A stretch of 64,000 nt of DNA from Doryteuthis pealeii (Eukaryota > Mollusca > Cephalopoda > Myopsida > Loliginidae), in assembly GCA_023376005.1 (NCBI GenBank), contig CM042145.1, forward strand, positions 19,146,431 through 19,210,430, read 5' to 3'. The position numbers and the translations under genes were made by a program. Below are positions 10,625 to 19,338 of the stretch, piece by piece (the stretch's first letter is position 1; each line of letters begins with the position of its first letter). Under the pieces are notes generated by a model. That model was given only the letters and a program-made list of their open reading frames with translations. It was not told the origin of the DNA and made no database searches.

Positions 10625-10890
10625 TCTTATTATAATGGAGATTATGTAACTGTCACTACTGACGTCATGATTTCCTTAGTTATTTAAGTCATATTCTTAA
10701 CGATTATGAAATAGTCACTATTCAATCTTAATTAGCATCTTATTTATTAATGATGTCTATTAAAGTGTAGCTGAGATAGATTTGCCGCAAAACTGTCCAT
10801 ATTATTAATGCATTTAAAATACTGAAATATGTGCTATATATTTCTAAGAAATAAAGATCTACATTGTATATGGTGGGAATAATTAAACTC
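10625..10890 (+). mobile_element. Helitron 5' part, divergent subfamily
   Basis: Begins TCTTATTATAATGGAG like the full copies but then follows a different interior (ACGTCATGATTTCC, GTCATATTCTTAACGATTA, TTAATGCATTTAAAATACTG). The same interior follows the same start at 12537, so this is a second subfamily sharing the replication-start end. No hairpin/CTAG end was found, so the 3' limit is approximate. Confidence 0.65.
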
Positions 10891-10912
10891 TAACCATTAT
10901 GCCATGCGCTTC

Positions 10913-10917
<5 letters not shown>

Positions 10918-10949
<32 letters not shown>

Positions 10950-11028
10950 AAGTCGGTGGGGTGGCCTAATGTCGGTATCAGCCAAACAGTGAGGGAGTCT
11001 ATCCCCTTTTCACTAGTGCTAGTCCAAG
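10918..11028 (-). mobile_element. (TA)n followed by SINE family 1, 3' fragment
   Basis: A (TA)n tract at 10918-10945 abuts a minus-strand SINE family 1 piece (GGTGGGGTGGCCTAATGTCG, then AGGGAGTCTATCCCCTTTTC). Only the 3' third is present. The adjoining microsatellite may have grown from the SINE tail. Confidence 0.7.
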
Positions 11029-11488
11029 GAGATTTATATTAAAAAAATTGTATAAGCAGCACCTACACAAAATTTAACTTTCTATTTTACTGGAACCAAA
11101 AATATCCAAAGCAAAACTGAAGCAAATTTTGGCTAAAAATTCAATTTTTTTTTTTTTTTTTTAAATAAAAAATAAAACTATCATTAAACTATTTAATCTA
11201 ACTGGAAAAAATGAGATCTCTTGAATTTATTAATTCAGATTTATGGAGTCATTTACCCTTAAATATAACAGCAGTGATTTTTTTTTTGGGGGGGGGGTTG
11301 TATTATCCCTTTGGTATTGATTAATTTTTAGAACATACCCAACATCAATATGAGTAGGGAGCTTAAAAAAGCCAATCTTCAAATTTTTTGTTGTTTTTCA
11401 GCATCATATAAAAATAGATGAAAATCAACAGTCATGTGAGAGACAGCAACAGTAAAGAAAAATCTAATTCCCATTTATTAATGTTGTT

Positions 11489-11490
<2 letters not shown>
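11029..11490. other. AT-rich spacer, nothing recognised
   Basis: Poly-T and poly-G runs (11150, 11282) within AT-rich DNA. No supported feature. Confidence 0.5.
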
Positions 11491-11491
<1 letters not shown>

Positions 11492-11562
<71 letters not shown>

Positions 11563-11645
11563 TATATATATATATAGAGAGAGAGAGAAATGTATAGAGA
11601 AAGAGAGATGTAGAGAAAGAGATAGATAGATAGATATAGATAGAT
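11492..11645. repeat. compound (TA)n/(GATA)n/(GA)n microsatellite
   Basis: (TA)n then (GATA)n then GAGAGAAA-type units. It generates three overlapping Ile/Tyr/Ser-rich open frames on the minus strand, which should be ignored. Confidence 0.95.
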
Positions 11646-12047
11646 AGAATGCTGTGCATTCTGAGTATTTGGAAAACATTTTTGCTTTGTCAAATGGAAG
11701 TTTAAAAAAACAGTAAAATAAAACATTAAATACAAAATTTCTAAATACATTTCCTGCCAGTCAATGGAAACTTTTTTAAAAAGCTCAAATAATAGCAACA
11801 CTCACAAAAAAGAGGAATTTACATTTACTATTTGTGTGTGTGTGTATTGAATTGGCTTCTCTTACAATTTAAAAACTATACAAACCCATGAAATTACTTT
11901 GGGTTTTTTTTTTATTATTATCTCTCATGACAATAATTGTCAAGTCAAAAAGCCTAAAAATGCGGGGGGGGGGGGTTGTTAAAAAAAAGTTATGATCACA
12001 TTTTAACTCAGATTAAACTGATCAACTAAAATAGTAATTTATGAAAT
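11646..12047. other. AT-rich spacer, nothing recognised
   Basis: A short (GT)n at about 11834 and a poly-G run at 11963. No repeat ends or coding signal. Confidence 0.5.
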
Positions 12048-12152
12048 TTAGCTTAGGCCAGAAGTATGAGGCAACCAGTAAGAATCAAACTCATTAAAAA
12101 TGGTCTGCTAATATATCTTGCTAAACATTACACCATGTGAGGTGCCCTTTCT
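12048..12152 (-). mobile_element. tRNA-derived SINE, family 3
   Basis: Minus-strand copy of a short tRNA-headed element. On its sense strand it has an A-box-like TGGTGTAATGTTTAGCAAG and a B-box-like segment before the 3' part ...ACTTCTGGCCTAAGC. Better copies lie at 41476, 41598 and 54714. Confidence 0.65.
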
Positions 12153-12262
12153 AAAATAGTCATACTAAAGGAAAAAAATTTTTTATTTAGTTTTAAAAAC
12201 TTTTCCTGGATTCAAATACTTTTCCTGCTTCTGATAATTTTTACATTGCTCAACATTATCAA

Positions 12263-12263
12263 A

Positions 12264-12313
<50 letters not shown>

Positions 12314-12396
12314 AAAAGGTTGTCGGTCAGCCAGTCAGCGAGTCTATCCCCCTTAGCACTAGACCAAGGAGATTGTTTTGGCATCTGATGGAGATT
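12263..12396 (-). mobile_element. microsatellite plus SINE family 1 fragment
   Basis: (CT)n and (TA)n (12263-12308) are followed by a minus-strand SINE family 1 3' piece (GTCAGCGAGTCTATCCCCCT, then CTAGACCAAGGAGATTG). As at 10918, a (TA)n tract sits at the SINE 3' side. Confidence 0.65.
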
Positions 12397-12536
12397 AGAC
12401 TATATTCTAGAACGCTCTATATAAAAACACAGAGATTCTGATAGGTATGTGTCCTGCATCTCTGATGCAAAAAATGCAGGACTCGTACTTATCAATATCT
12501 TTGAGCAAGCATGTCTTATTCTATACCAGCTACATA

Positions 12537-12870
12537 TCTTATTATAATGGAGATTACATAACAGTCTGTCAGTAATAAAAACTACATAACCACTGACGTC
12601 ACAATTTCTTTAGTTATCTAAGTCATATTCTCAACAACTATGAAATAGTCATTATTCCTTCTTAATTAGCATCTGGTTTATTAATGAGATCTATTAAAGC
12701 CTAACAAAACTGCCAATATCATTAATGCATTTAAAATCCTGAAATATCTGCTTTGTATCTCTAAGAAAGATTTACATGATATATAGTGGGAATAATTTGC
12801 ATAATGATTTTAACAAAACTGGGTTTAATAAATAATTTTTTGCGGTTACTGATTTCTAATAGTATCATAT
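12537..12870 (+). mobile_element. Helitron 5' part, divergent subfamily, second copy
   Basis: Starts TCTTATTATAATGGAG and shares its interior with 10625-10890 (CTGACGTCACAATTTC, GAAATAGTCATTATTC, TTAATGCATTTAAAATCCTG). The right end is cut by the MITE at 12902. No hairpin end is seen. Confidence 0.65.
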
Positions 12871-12901
12871 AATTTTCAAATGTATTAAAAGCAATTTTAT
12901 A

Positions 12902-13130
12902 CAGTGATGCTGATGGCTTTTTGATTTAGTGTGTCCTGTGATGCACATATTTGCTTTGGATGAGTCCCCGGGAAAAATTTATGGGTCCCAACTAAAGCCG
13001 TCTAACTCCTACCTTGTAACTTATCCTGTGTAATTAATTTCTAAGAAACTATTGACATGTATTTACAGTTAGCTTGAAATGGTGGGGGAAGAAAAAAGAA
13101 AAACACTGGGACGCATGGATGCAATTTTAC
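12902..13130 (+). mobile_element. MITE family B, 3'-truncated
   Basis: Starts CAGTGATGCTGATGGC and keeps the interior marks (TGGGTCCCAACTAAAGCC, CAGTTAGCTTGAAATGG) to GGGACGCATGGATGC. The right inverted repeat is missing. Confidence 0.75.
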
Positions 13131-13220
13131 ATATATATTAGAAGCAACAATAATAAAAAGCGACATGTAAAACAAATGTGAATAAAAAATAAAAGTTTTT
13201 GCAAGCATGTGATATAAAAA

Positions 13221-13310
13221 CTAAAAGATTACTCACTTTTGTTCTTATCCCTGTGACGAAAAAGCGCATGAATCTTTCAGGGATAAGAAAAAAATGAGTA
13301 ATATTTTAGT
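13221..13310. repeat. foldback, ~32-bp arms
   Basis: The left arm 13221-13253 (CTAAAAGATTACTCAC...CTTATCCCTG) pairs with 13278-13310 (CAGGGATAAG...ATGAGTAATATTTTAG), with a 24-nt loop rich in CG and GC dinucleotides (GACGAAAAAGCGCATG). It may be a small MITE. No target duplication was found. Confidence 0.7.
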
Positions 13311-13423
13311 TTATTTTTAAAAGTATATTGATAAACATCAGTGGAAGAGTTTTTTGCTATAATTAAAAATTAGTTTTCTCTCCTTTAGAAAAGCCTCAAC
13401 GATGACTACACTTCATACTTTAT

Positions 13424-13756
13424 TTAGTTCTCAACTACCATTGGGCAATATCTACAAGTACGGCTTGCATTTACATATACGTCATTATTGTTAAGTATCT
13501 GGCCGCCATCCTTGGCCAGTTGAAAAGAACTTAAAGTAAATAAGTAAGTAAGTCCTGAGTTATAGAATCCTTTGTCAAGTGAATAAGTCCCGTGATACAA
13601 TCCTACGTTCCGTCGTCCAAGAAGATCCAAGTAGTAATGATAGTATGACCAGAAAAGGCCAGTATAAATAATAATATCAGCAGCAGAATACTGCCAGTGG
13701 TTGGTCAATTGGTTGGACACATGTTTATCGGCGAGTCTATAAGTAGAAGTGGTCAT
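13424..13756 (-). CDS. unrecognised 110-codon open frame, doubtful
   Basis: This Met-initiated frame has an ordinary, non-repetitive composition and GC content above the surroundings. It includes WQYSAADIIIYTGLFWSYYH near residues 22-41 and RTCRYCPMVVEN at the end. I recognise no family. A TATA-like GGTATATAAGG lies just upstream on the same strand (13766-13776) and an AATAAA-type signal overlaps the end (around 13420). That pairing is also typical of an LTR, as in the confirmed solo LTRs here. It could be an LTR or retroelement fragment, or chance. No TG...CA ends or target duplication were found. Confidence 0.2.
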   Translation of the reverse strand: MTTSTYRLADKHVSNQLTNHWQYSAADIIIYTGLFWSYYHYYLDLLGRRNVGLYHGTYSLDKGFYNSGLTYLFTLSSFQLAKDGGQILNNNDVYVNASRTCRYCPMVVEN

Positions 13757-13834
13757 TCACCACACGCCTTATATACCAGAAACTCCAGCTAGATTATTAT
13801 ATTAGGATTTCATTGGCAATTCAGTCTCGAAAGA

Positions 13835-14440
13835 CTATGATAAAAGTTTTTGTGTGTCCCTGAAATTGCAGCGCCTCCTGTGACTGAAGTCGATGTTTGA
13901 GAAACATTCTCGACCACAGATTTTGCATTTGTAGGTTGTCCCTGTAGATGATGATGTTCCGATGCTTTGTTGCCGTTGCTTTCTTATGGACCTCTTAGCT
14001 TCATGATGTTGTATCAGGGTGACTTCTGACATGTACAGTCCTCTATGGAGATTCTGCCGCCACCGAGGGCGGTCTTGAGCCAAATTTTCCCAGCTGGAAG
14101 GGACAATGCCAAAGCACCTGAGATCATTTTTGCAGACATCCTTGAATCGTAGTAGGGGGCGACCAATCTGTCTTTTACCAGATGTTAGCTCTCCATATGT
14201 CTTTCGGAATTCGTCCATCATCCATCCAACGTACATGACCCAACCATCGGAGACAACGTTGTCTCAGTAGAGAATACAGGCTGGGGAGTTGAGCTCTCTC
14301 TAGGACTGCTGTGTTAGTGATCCTGTCCCTCCAGGTGATGCCCAGTACACGTCTAAGGCAGCAAAGGTAGAAGTTATTTAGCCGCCACTCTTGGTGGGAG
14401 TATAAGGTCCATGTTAGCTCTCCATACAGGATTATCGCTC
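13835..14440 (-). pseudogene. non-LTR reverse-transcriptase C-terminus with zinc knuckle, frameshifted
   Basis: The minus strand reads ILYGELTWTLYSHQEWRLNN, then CLRRVLGITWRDRITN, VLERAQLPSLYSLLRQRCLR and WLGHVRWM. After a one-base slip near 14190-14200 it reads YGELTSGKRQIGRPLLRFKD, VCKNDLRCFGI, WENLAQDRPRWRQNL and a C-terminal CKICGRECFSNIDFSHRRRC. This order (YG..WTL...QE+RLN, LR+LGI.W.D+..N, RWLGHV+RM, G+R..GRP.LR+KDVCK, W..LA.DR..WR, C2H2) is the standard tail of a non-LTR ORF2 protein. The element is broken by the frameshift and 5' truncation. Confidence 0.88.
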
Positions 14441-14595
14441 AAGAAAATATCTGATATTGGCTAAATAAATAAAATTTTAAAAAATAATGTTTTCTCTTTA
14501 CACTATTTTTCTTCTGTCAGTGGAGTTTGACTCAGTAGTTGATTGTATTTGTAACCAAGTAGATTGTATTAGTTGATTGTATTTGTAACCAAGTA

Positions 14596-14852
14596 GTTAG
14601 CTTTAGCCCAGTTGATAGAGCATCCACCTAGGATCACAAGGTTCTGGGTTCGACACCGGTTCTCACTAATTCAGCACATGAGTAGCACAGCTTGGATCTT
14701 TGTTGTAAAAGTTCGGAGTAAATGGTAAGTGTGACACTTGACCTCAGATGCAAAAATAATCTCCCTGGTCTAGTGCTAGTGAAAAGGGGATAGAGTTCTT
14801 CACTATTCAGCTGATACTTATAATAGACCACCTTGCAGACTTTACTAGTTAA
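14596..14852 (+). mobile_element. tRNA-derived SINE, family 1, diverged full copy
   Basis: A box TAGCCCAGTTGATAGAGC, B box GGGTTCGACACC, then the family body and 3' end CAGACTTTACTAGTT. It is more diverged than the copies at 17219 or 40681. The 65-codon frame on the other strand is a shadow. Confidence 0.8.
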
Positions 14853-14923
14853 CCCATTGGTATCTAATAAATGTGACTGATATGATCCTGTTTGACTATT
14901 TTAGAAATACCAAAAAAAGGTAT

Positions 14924-15424
14924 TGTAAGGTTTAAAGTGATAATACTTGAAGATAAATCTCCGACAAAGGTTGATAGACAAAACATTTAATAGGTATACA
15001 GCACATGGATAAACAGGGTACATAATACATAGAGGTGTACATAAACATACATACATAAGTAGTATAAATACATATACAAGAATAGAGATAGTGACACATT
15101 CATGAATGGTAAAATACAAGATATTTAGGTATCAAAGAGATACCTAAATGTACATAAAAACATAGTTACGGATACATGACTAAAGGATAGTCATATATTG
15201 TATACGAGATTTACTAGCAGTAAGTGGCCAGTGTTAAGGGCCGAAGCCCCAACGAGAAGGGGGTAGACAGAGTCTAACCCATAGTGGTGTCTCGTAGGTC
15301 GGCAGGCAAAGAGAGAGAGAGAGAAGTTCAAACCAGCCGCTTAAATATAACAGGCCCCTAGCGGGAACCAGCGAAAACTAAACGGGCAGACAACTCTCCA
15401 GGCAAATACGAAAATAACGCCACA
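14924..15424 (-). mobile_element. candidate solo LTR
   Basis: The plus strand begins TGTAAGG and ends GCCACA (TG...CA). GTAT flanks both sides (14920-14923 and 15425-15428). On the minus strand there is a TATA-like TTATATTTAAG near 15343 and an ATTAAA polyadenylation-like signal near 14985, which suggests minus orientation. The internal (GA)n tract at 15308-15323 and higher GC set it apart from its surroundings. The 4-bp duplication is short enough to need checking. Confidence 0.5.
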
Positions 15425-15639
15425 GTATCAAACCAACAAAGGCACTACTTATTTAAAAATAAATGAATAAAAATTAAATAAGACTCTTTTGATTAGGAGC
15501 TAATTTGTTTGTTTCTTTGCTCTGTTTTACAGCACATCAAACTCGGTGGGTTATTTAATGCCGACAAAGTTTTCAAATAAATTAATTCTTAATGGATACT
15601 CAGTTTTTATTTTTTTTTATAAACACATTTTTCTATTTC

Positions 15640-15870
15640 GCCCATAGATGGGACCCTAACAGGTACTACCACTCCGGGTCAGAGTGGACCTGGAGCAATG
15701 GTGATGAAGGGTGCTCCACATTCCCCAAACCTCCAGAACTGGAACCTCACCATCAGATAGAGTTTAACGTCCTTCCCAGGACATGAAAACCCTCAGCCAC
15801 CGCCTTCTAGCACATACATGATAAAAACGGTTGGGGCAATCATATAGGTGCTAGGGCTTGACATTTCTAC
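15640..15870 (+). repeat. dispersed repeat, family C
   Basis: The GC-richer block of family C: CCATAGATGGGACCCTAACA, CCGGGTCAGAGTGGACCTGG, CCTCCAGAACTGGAACCTCA and CACCATCAGATAGAGTTTAA. The open frame across it (HRWDPNRYYHSGSEWTWSNG) arises in the repeat. Confidence 0.65.
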
Positions 15871-16253
15871 AGATAACCAGTAAAAAATTAAATACATTGT
15901 GAATTCATATCTTTAATGCTGAATAATAACTATTAATAGTTATAAAAATACTTCCTGATAAGAAGGTTCAGTGTTCAAAACATTAATTTTTTTTTCTTTG
16001 ATTGGCAAATCCCATTACAAAATAAGCTAAAAAAAAAAAAAAAAAAAAAAATTTTTTTTTAAAAAAAAAAAAACAAAACAAAAAAACAGTTATATCCCAT
16101 CTACAATCCCAGTTGAAAGAACTGAAAATGTACTGCCCTGAAGAATGGAAAGGGAAACATTATTAAAATTTCATTCAAGGTCTTGTGCTTATAGCTAGCA
16201 ATCTTTGAACCAATCTGGAGTAGGGAGCCTATTCAAAAGCCTAGGACACCTGA
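15871..16253. other. AT-rich spacer
   Basis: Contains a long A run, T run, A run at about 16029-16078. Nothing else is recognised. Confidence 0.5.
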
Positions 16254-16399
16254 GTAATCTGAACATTAGCTACATAAAAGAGTAACCTCCCCTTGTTTAT
16301 TTCTCTTTGTGTTCTTAATTGTGCTTGCGCATTATTCCTCAAAGTGAAATAAACAAGGGGAGGCTACTCTCATTTATGTAGCTAATGTTCAGATTACCA
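16254..16399. mobile_element. foldback MITE with 8-bp target duplication
   Basis: The arms of about 55 bp are near perfect (GTAATCTGAACATTAGCTAC... and ...GTAGCTAATGTTCAGATTAC). The short loop contains TGCTTGCGCATT. ACACCTGA flanks both sides (16246-16253 and 16400-16407). An 8-bp duplication suggests a hAT-type source. There is no coding sequence. A transcript across it would form a long double-stranded hairpin. Confidence 0.85.
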
Positions 16400-16764
16400 A
16401 CACCTGATGTTTCAATCGCAATAGGTATGAAAAGAAACCAATAGGAAAACGGCCAGTATCTGACTAGTTTGTGATGATGCCTGTATCAATTGAAAATTTA
16501 ATCAAGTTACTCCTAGAAAGTATATTGATAAAGTTAGCATCCGATATGAGAGACTTGCCAGCTCACAATGGAAAAAACCATTATGCCATCTAATCTCTTC
16601 CTGTCTCCATGATCCATTATCACTGGCTCCGGGAAAACCAGCTGCATCCAGACCAATCACACAAAACACGGATTTGGAGACAATTGCTATCCAGCTGAAA
16701 TACTGACTGACTTCAAGAATCAAGACTTCAAATATTGATCTATTATTACAGTCAAGTCACACTG

Positions 16765-16815
16765 AAAGCACTAGTTCTCACTAGATCACCGATTAGGCAT
16801 CGATGAACCAGTTCA
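16765..16815 (+). pseudogene. 5S rRNA-like fragment 1
   Basis: CTCACTAGATCACCGATTAG followed by GCATCGATGAACCAGTTCAA resembles the interior of 5S rRNA (GATCACCGAAGTTAAGCA...). It is shorter and more decayed than fragment 2 at 17488. The two lie about 720 bp apart, both next to tRNA-derived SINEs. Confidence 0.45.
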
Positions 16816-16846
16816 ATACTTTTGCACACGTATATGATATTCCTAT

Positions 16847-17127
16847 GAAGGTGCGTGGTGTAATGGTTAGAGTCGTAGGAAATGGACTTGTCACCCCGAG
16901 TTCAAATCTTCGATGTGGCTGTTTGCATTTCACATAGCACTAATACCCTTGGGAAAGGTATGAATCCATATATTCTCCCTCTAGATATGGGTAAATAATA
17001 GGGCAGGCTGGGCTCTTTAACCTTGGATAGGTAACCAGTCTAGGAGAAGGAAAACTGAATTCAAACCTATTAAACTCCGCTTAAAAATTGACCTTGTGTC
17101 GCATCCTGTTCGTGCGGACGGGTTGGT
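16847..17127 (+). mobile_element. tRNA-derived SINE, family 2, near full length
   Basis: The head reads GTGCGTGGTGTAATGGTTAG with A box, and B box GAGTTCAAATC. The body follows (AATACCCTTGGGAAAGGTAT, ATGGGTAAATAATAGGG, CTGGGCTCTTTAACCTTGG) with 3' part TTGTGTCGCATCCTGTTCGT and a TA-rich tail. It is one of the best copies for defining the family. Confidence 0.85.
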
Positions 17128-17218
17128 AAATATATATATGATATTCCTATCTAATATGAATAATTTGTATGGTTTCAAGTATTATTATCAAATATCACTT
17201 TATACACATTTATATATG

Positions 17219-17475
17219 GGCCGGATTAGCTCAGATGGTAGAGCGTTCGGCTAGAAACCACAAGGTTCCTAGGTCAATACCGGCCCTCGCCAACTCAGCG
17301 TAAGAGTAGCACAGGGATCTGTGCGGTAGAGTAAGGAGCAGATGGTAGGTGTGGCGCTCCAACTCAGACGCAAAAAACAATCTCCTTGGTCTAGCGCTAG
17401 TGAAAAGGGGATAGACTCCCTCACTGATTGGCTGATACCGACTTTAGGCCACCCCGATGACTTTTCTTTTATACA
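17219..17475 (+). mobile_element. tRNA-derived SINE, family 1, full length
   Basis: The tRNA-like head starts GGGCCGGATTAGCTCAGATG (A box) with B box AGGTCAATACCGG and an acceptor-like pair GGGCCGG/CCGGCCC. The body follows through GAGTAGCACAGGGATCTGTG, GGAGCAGATGGTAGGTGTGG, GTCTAGCGCTAGTGAAAAGG and GGCCACCCCGATGACTT, with a T-rich tail. An internal pol III promoter is expected from the boxes. The head does not fold as a normal tRNA in its anticodon arm, so it is a SINE head and not a tRNA gene. Confidence 0.9.
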
Positions 17476-17487
17476 CAATTATATAGG

Positions 17488-17577
17488 GTTCCCACTAGAT
17501 CACCGAAGTTAAACAGGAACAAGCCTGTTCTATACTTAATTGGGTGACCACTTAAGCAAGAGCAGGTACTATAAGCA
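17488..17577 (+). pseudogene. 5S rRNA-like fragment 2
   Basis: GTTCCCACTAGATCACCGAA, GTTAAACAGGAACAAGCCTG, TACTTAATTGGGTGACCACT and GCAGGTACTATAAGC follow the order of 5S rRNA from its A-box region to the 3' part (GATC.CCGAAGTTAA.CAG ... TACTT...GGGTGACC...GGT.CT.TA.GC). It starts internally and has many changes, so it is not functional. It may be a 5S-derived SINE head or a dispersed 5S pseudogene. Confidence 0.65.
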
Positions 17578-17826
17578 GCCTGAGTCCTTTTGTTTCAGCA
17601 CAATGAAGCAGTTCTTCAGGAGAAAGAAATCAGAATAGGCATCAATTAATTGCAATCTGCTCACAAGTGTTTTCAATTGATTGAGTTTATATTTTAGAGC
17701 CGATTGGATTGCAGGAGGAAAGGTTTGTGATCTTAGAATGTGGACATCTTCCTTCAAAGTAACCTGTACACAGTTAGGTATTAGTTTCATATTTCCGATA
17801 GGGTAAGCAAAAATCATTTTTATCAT
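17569..17826 (-). CDS. unrecognised 85-codon open frame, doubtful
   Basis: The minus-strand peptide has non-repetitive composition, with VTLKEDVHILRSQTFPPAIQ and SRLQLIDAYSDFFLLKNCF. I recognise no family. On the minus strand an acceptor-like TGTGTACAG precedes GTTACTTTGAAGG, but the 3' end runs straight into the 5S-like fragment with no clean donor. It may be part of a 5S-headed repeat or a decayed coding piece. Confidence 0.2.
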   Translation of the reverse strand: MIKMIFAYPIGNMKLIPNCVQVTLKEDVHILRSQTFPPAIQSALKYKLNQLKTLVSRLQLIDAYSDFFLLKNCFIVLKQKDSGCL

Positions 17827-17874
17827 AATTGATATTTATAATTTCTGATTTTGGCAAATTGATTAAAATGAATT

Positions 17875-18050
17875 AAAAGAAAAAAGAAAGTAAAGACAAA
17901 AAGAAGAAAAAAAAGAGAAAAAGAAAGAAAAAAAAGAAAAAAGAAAAAAAAAAAGAAAGAAAAAGAGAGAAAAGTAAGAAGAAAAAGTAAAAAGAAGAAA
18001 AAGATAAAAAAAGAAAAAGAAAGAAAGAAAAGAAAAGAAAAAATTTTTAT
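17875..18050. repeat. purine-rich (GAAA)n-like tract
   Basis: Nearly pure A/G on the plus strand. The Phe/Leu/Ser-rich open frame on the other strand is its translation. Confidence 0.9.
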
Positions 18051-18532
18051 CACGTGATAAGATATAAAACTTGTTTTGAATGTGAATATAACTGGATTAT
18101 ATAAAAAACCATGTATACCTAATCTTTTTTTTTTTTTTGCAAATAAGCTTACCCTTTTATCATCTTCTTAACACCTACAGATAAAACAACAATTCAGTTT
18201 TTTAAAAAAACTATTTTAAACTTTTTTTTTTTTTTTTTTTTTTTTCAGTATTTGTAAGATCTATAACATACCTACTTTTTATTGATACAAATATTAACTT
18301 AAAAGTAAGAGTACGTGTATTAAAAAGAAAAAAAGAAAAAAAGAAAGAAATATTATATTACATAATAATCAAACCTTTCATTTTTTTCTAATTAAAACAG
18401 TTTAATAACATTTGCACAAAATATTTTTTAATTGTGGTAGTTTTACTATCAGAGATTTTCAAATATTTCTGAGTAAAAATGTTAAAATCGATATACAAAT
18501 TTTTTCTCAATGTTCAGAAATTTTATTTGACT
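18051..18532. other. AT-rich spacer with poly-T runs
   Basis: Poly-T runs at about 18126 and 18221-18245. No other feature is recognised. Confidence 0.5.
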
Positions 18533-18660
18533 GAATTTTTTGAGATGAGGCTTGATAATTTGATTCTATAAGAAAGTTCCAGAGTTTGACAAGAAACACC
18601 TGAAAAGGCTAGAGGCACATTGGTCAAAATGTTCTGTATATAACAATAAAGTTTAGAAAA
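18533..18660 (+). mobile_element. family-4 inverted-repeat element, strongly deleted
   Basis: The terminal block TTTTTTGAGATGAGGCTTGA is followed directly by the 3' half marks (CCAGAGTTTGACAAGAAACA, CCTGAAAAGGCTAGAGGCAC, CAAAATGTTCTG and AACAATAAAG). The central tRNA-like part has been lost. Confidence 0.6.
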
Positions 18661-18726
18661 TATATTTGAATGTTATGTTTTAACTATTCATTCTAAGAAC
18701 CAGGAAGACAATAAAAAACATAACAT

Positions 18727-18974
18727 CAGAGATGTTGATAGGTAGCATCATGCATCCCTGATGCACAAAAATCGAAATGGACGCCAGTAAAATTGTATCC
18801 ATGCCCAGTTTTTCTTTTTCTTCCAATAATTCTTAGAAATTAATTACTTAGGATAGTTACAAGATAGGAGTTTAGATGGCTTTAGTTGGGACCCATAAAT
18901 TTCCTGGGGACTCATTCAAACAAAATATGTGCATCCCAGGACACACTAAATCAAAAAAGCTATCAGCATCACTG
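18727..18974 (-). mobile_element. MITE family B with perfect 6-bp target duplication
   Basis: Ends are CAGAGATGTTGATAGG and CTATCAGCATCACTG. TAACAT flanks both sides (18721-18726 and 18975-18980). The interior matches the family in reverse orientation (GGCTTTAGTTGGGACCCATA). Confidence 0.85.
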
Positions 18975-18980
18975 TAACAT

Positions 18981-19338
18981 GAAAGACTTTTAAGATATAA
19001 CCAGTTAGGATCAATGCTAACTGCTGAGACCAACAAGTCTGGATACTGATTCAAGCAAAATTCAGTTTATTCAATGGTATAATTAAAATTAAGAATATTC
19101 TATCCAACAGTATAGATTAAAAAACTAATGTAAAATTAGAGATGTTTTTTTTTTTTAAGGTTTATATTCTAAAAAATATAAAATTATGTTGCAAGACTTT
19201 GAATGTTAATCTGAAAAATTCTTCTTCTATGGTTTTCTCTGTCATTTTAAATAGTATTTCTCCATTTATTATTAGAAAGCAGAGGTCAAAGTAATTTTTG
19301 GATATTTTTATTACTTCATACCAGAGTAGCGCCTGCCT
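18981..19338. other. AT-rich spacer
   Basis: No recognisable repeat ends, splice sites or RNA genes. Confidence 0.5.

Noticed and set aside
15592..15786. Short protein with HRWDPNRYYHSGSEWTWSNG
   Set aside because: The underlying DNA is repeat family C, present in several copies with stops and indels and no frame conservation.
17219..17292. Functional tRNA gene
   Set aside because: The A and B boxes are good, but the anticodon arm does not pair and the same sequence plus a 180-bp body recurs about fifteen times, so it is a SINE head.
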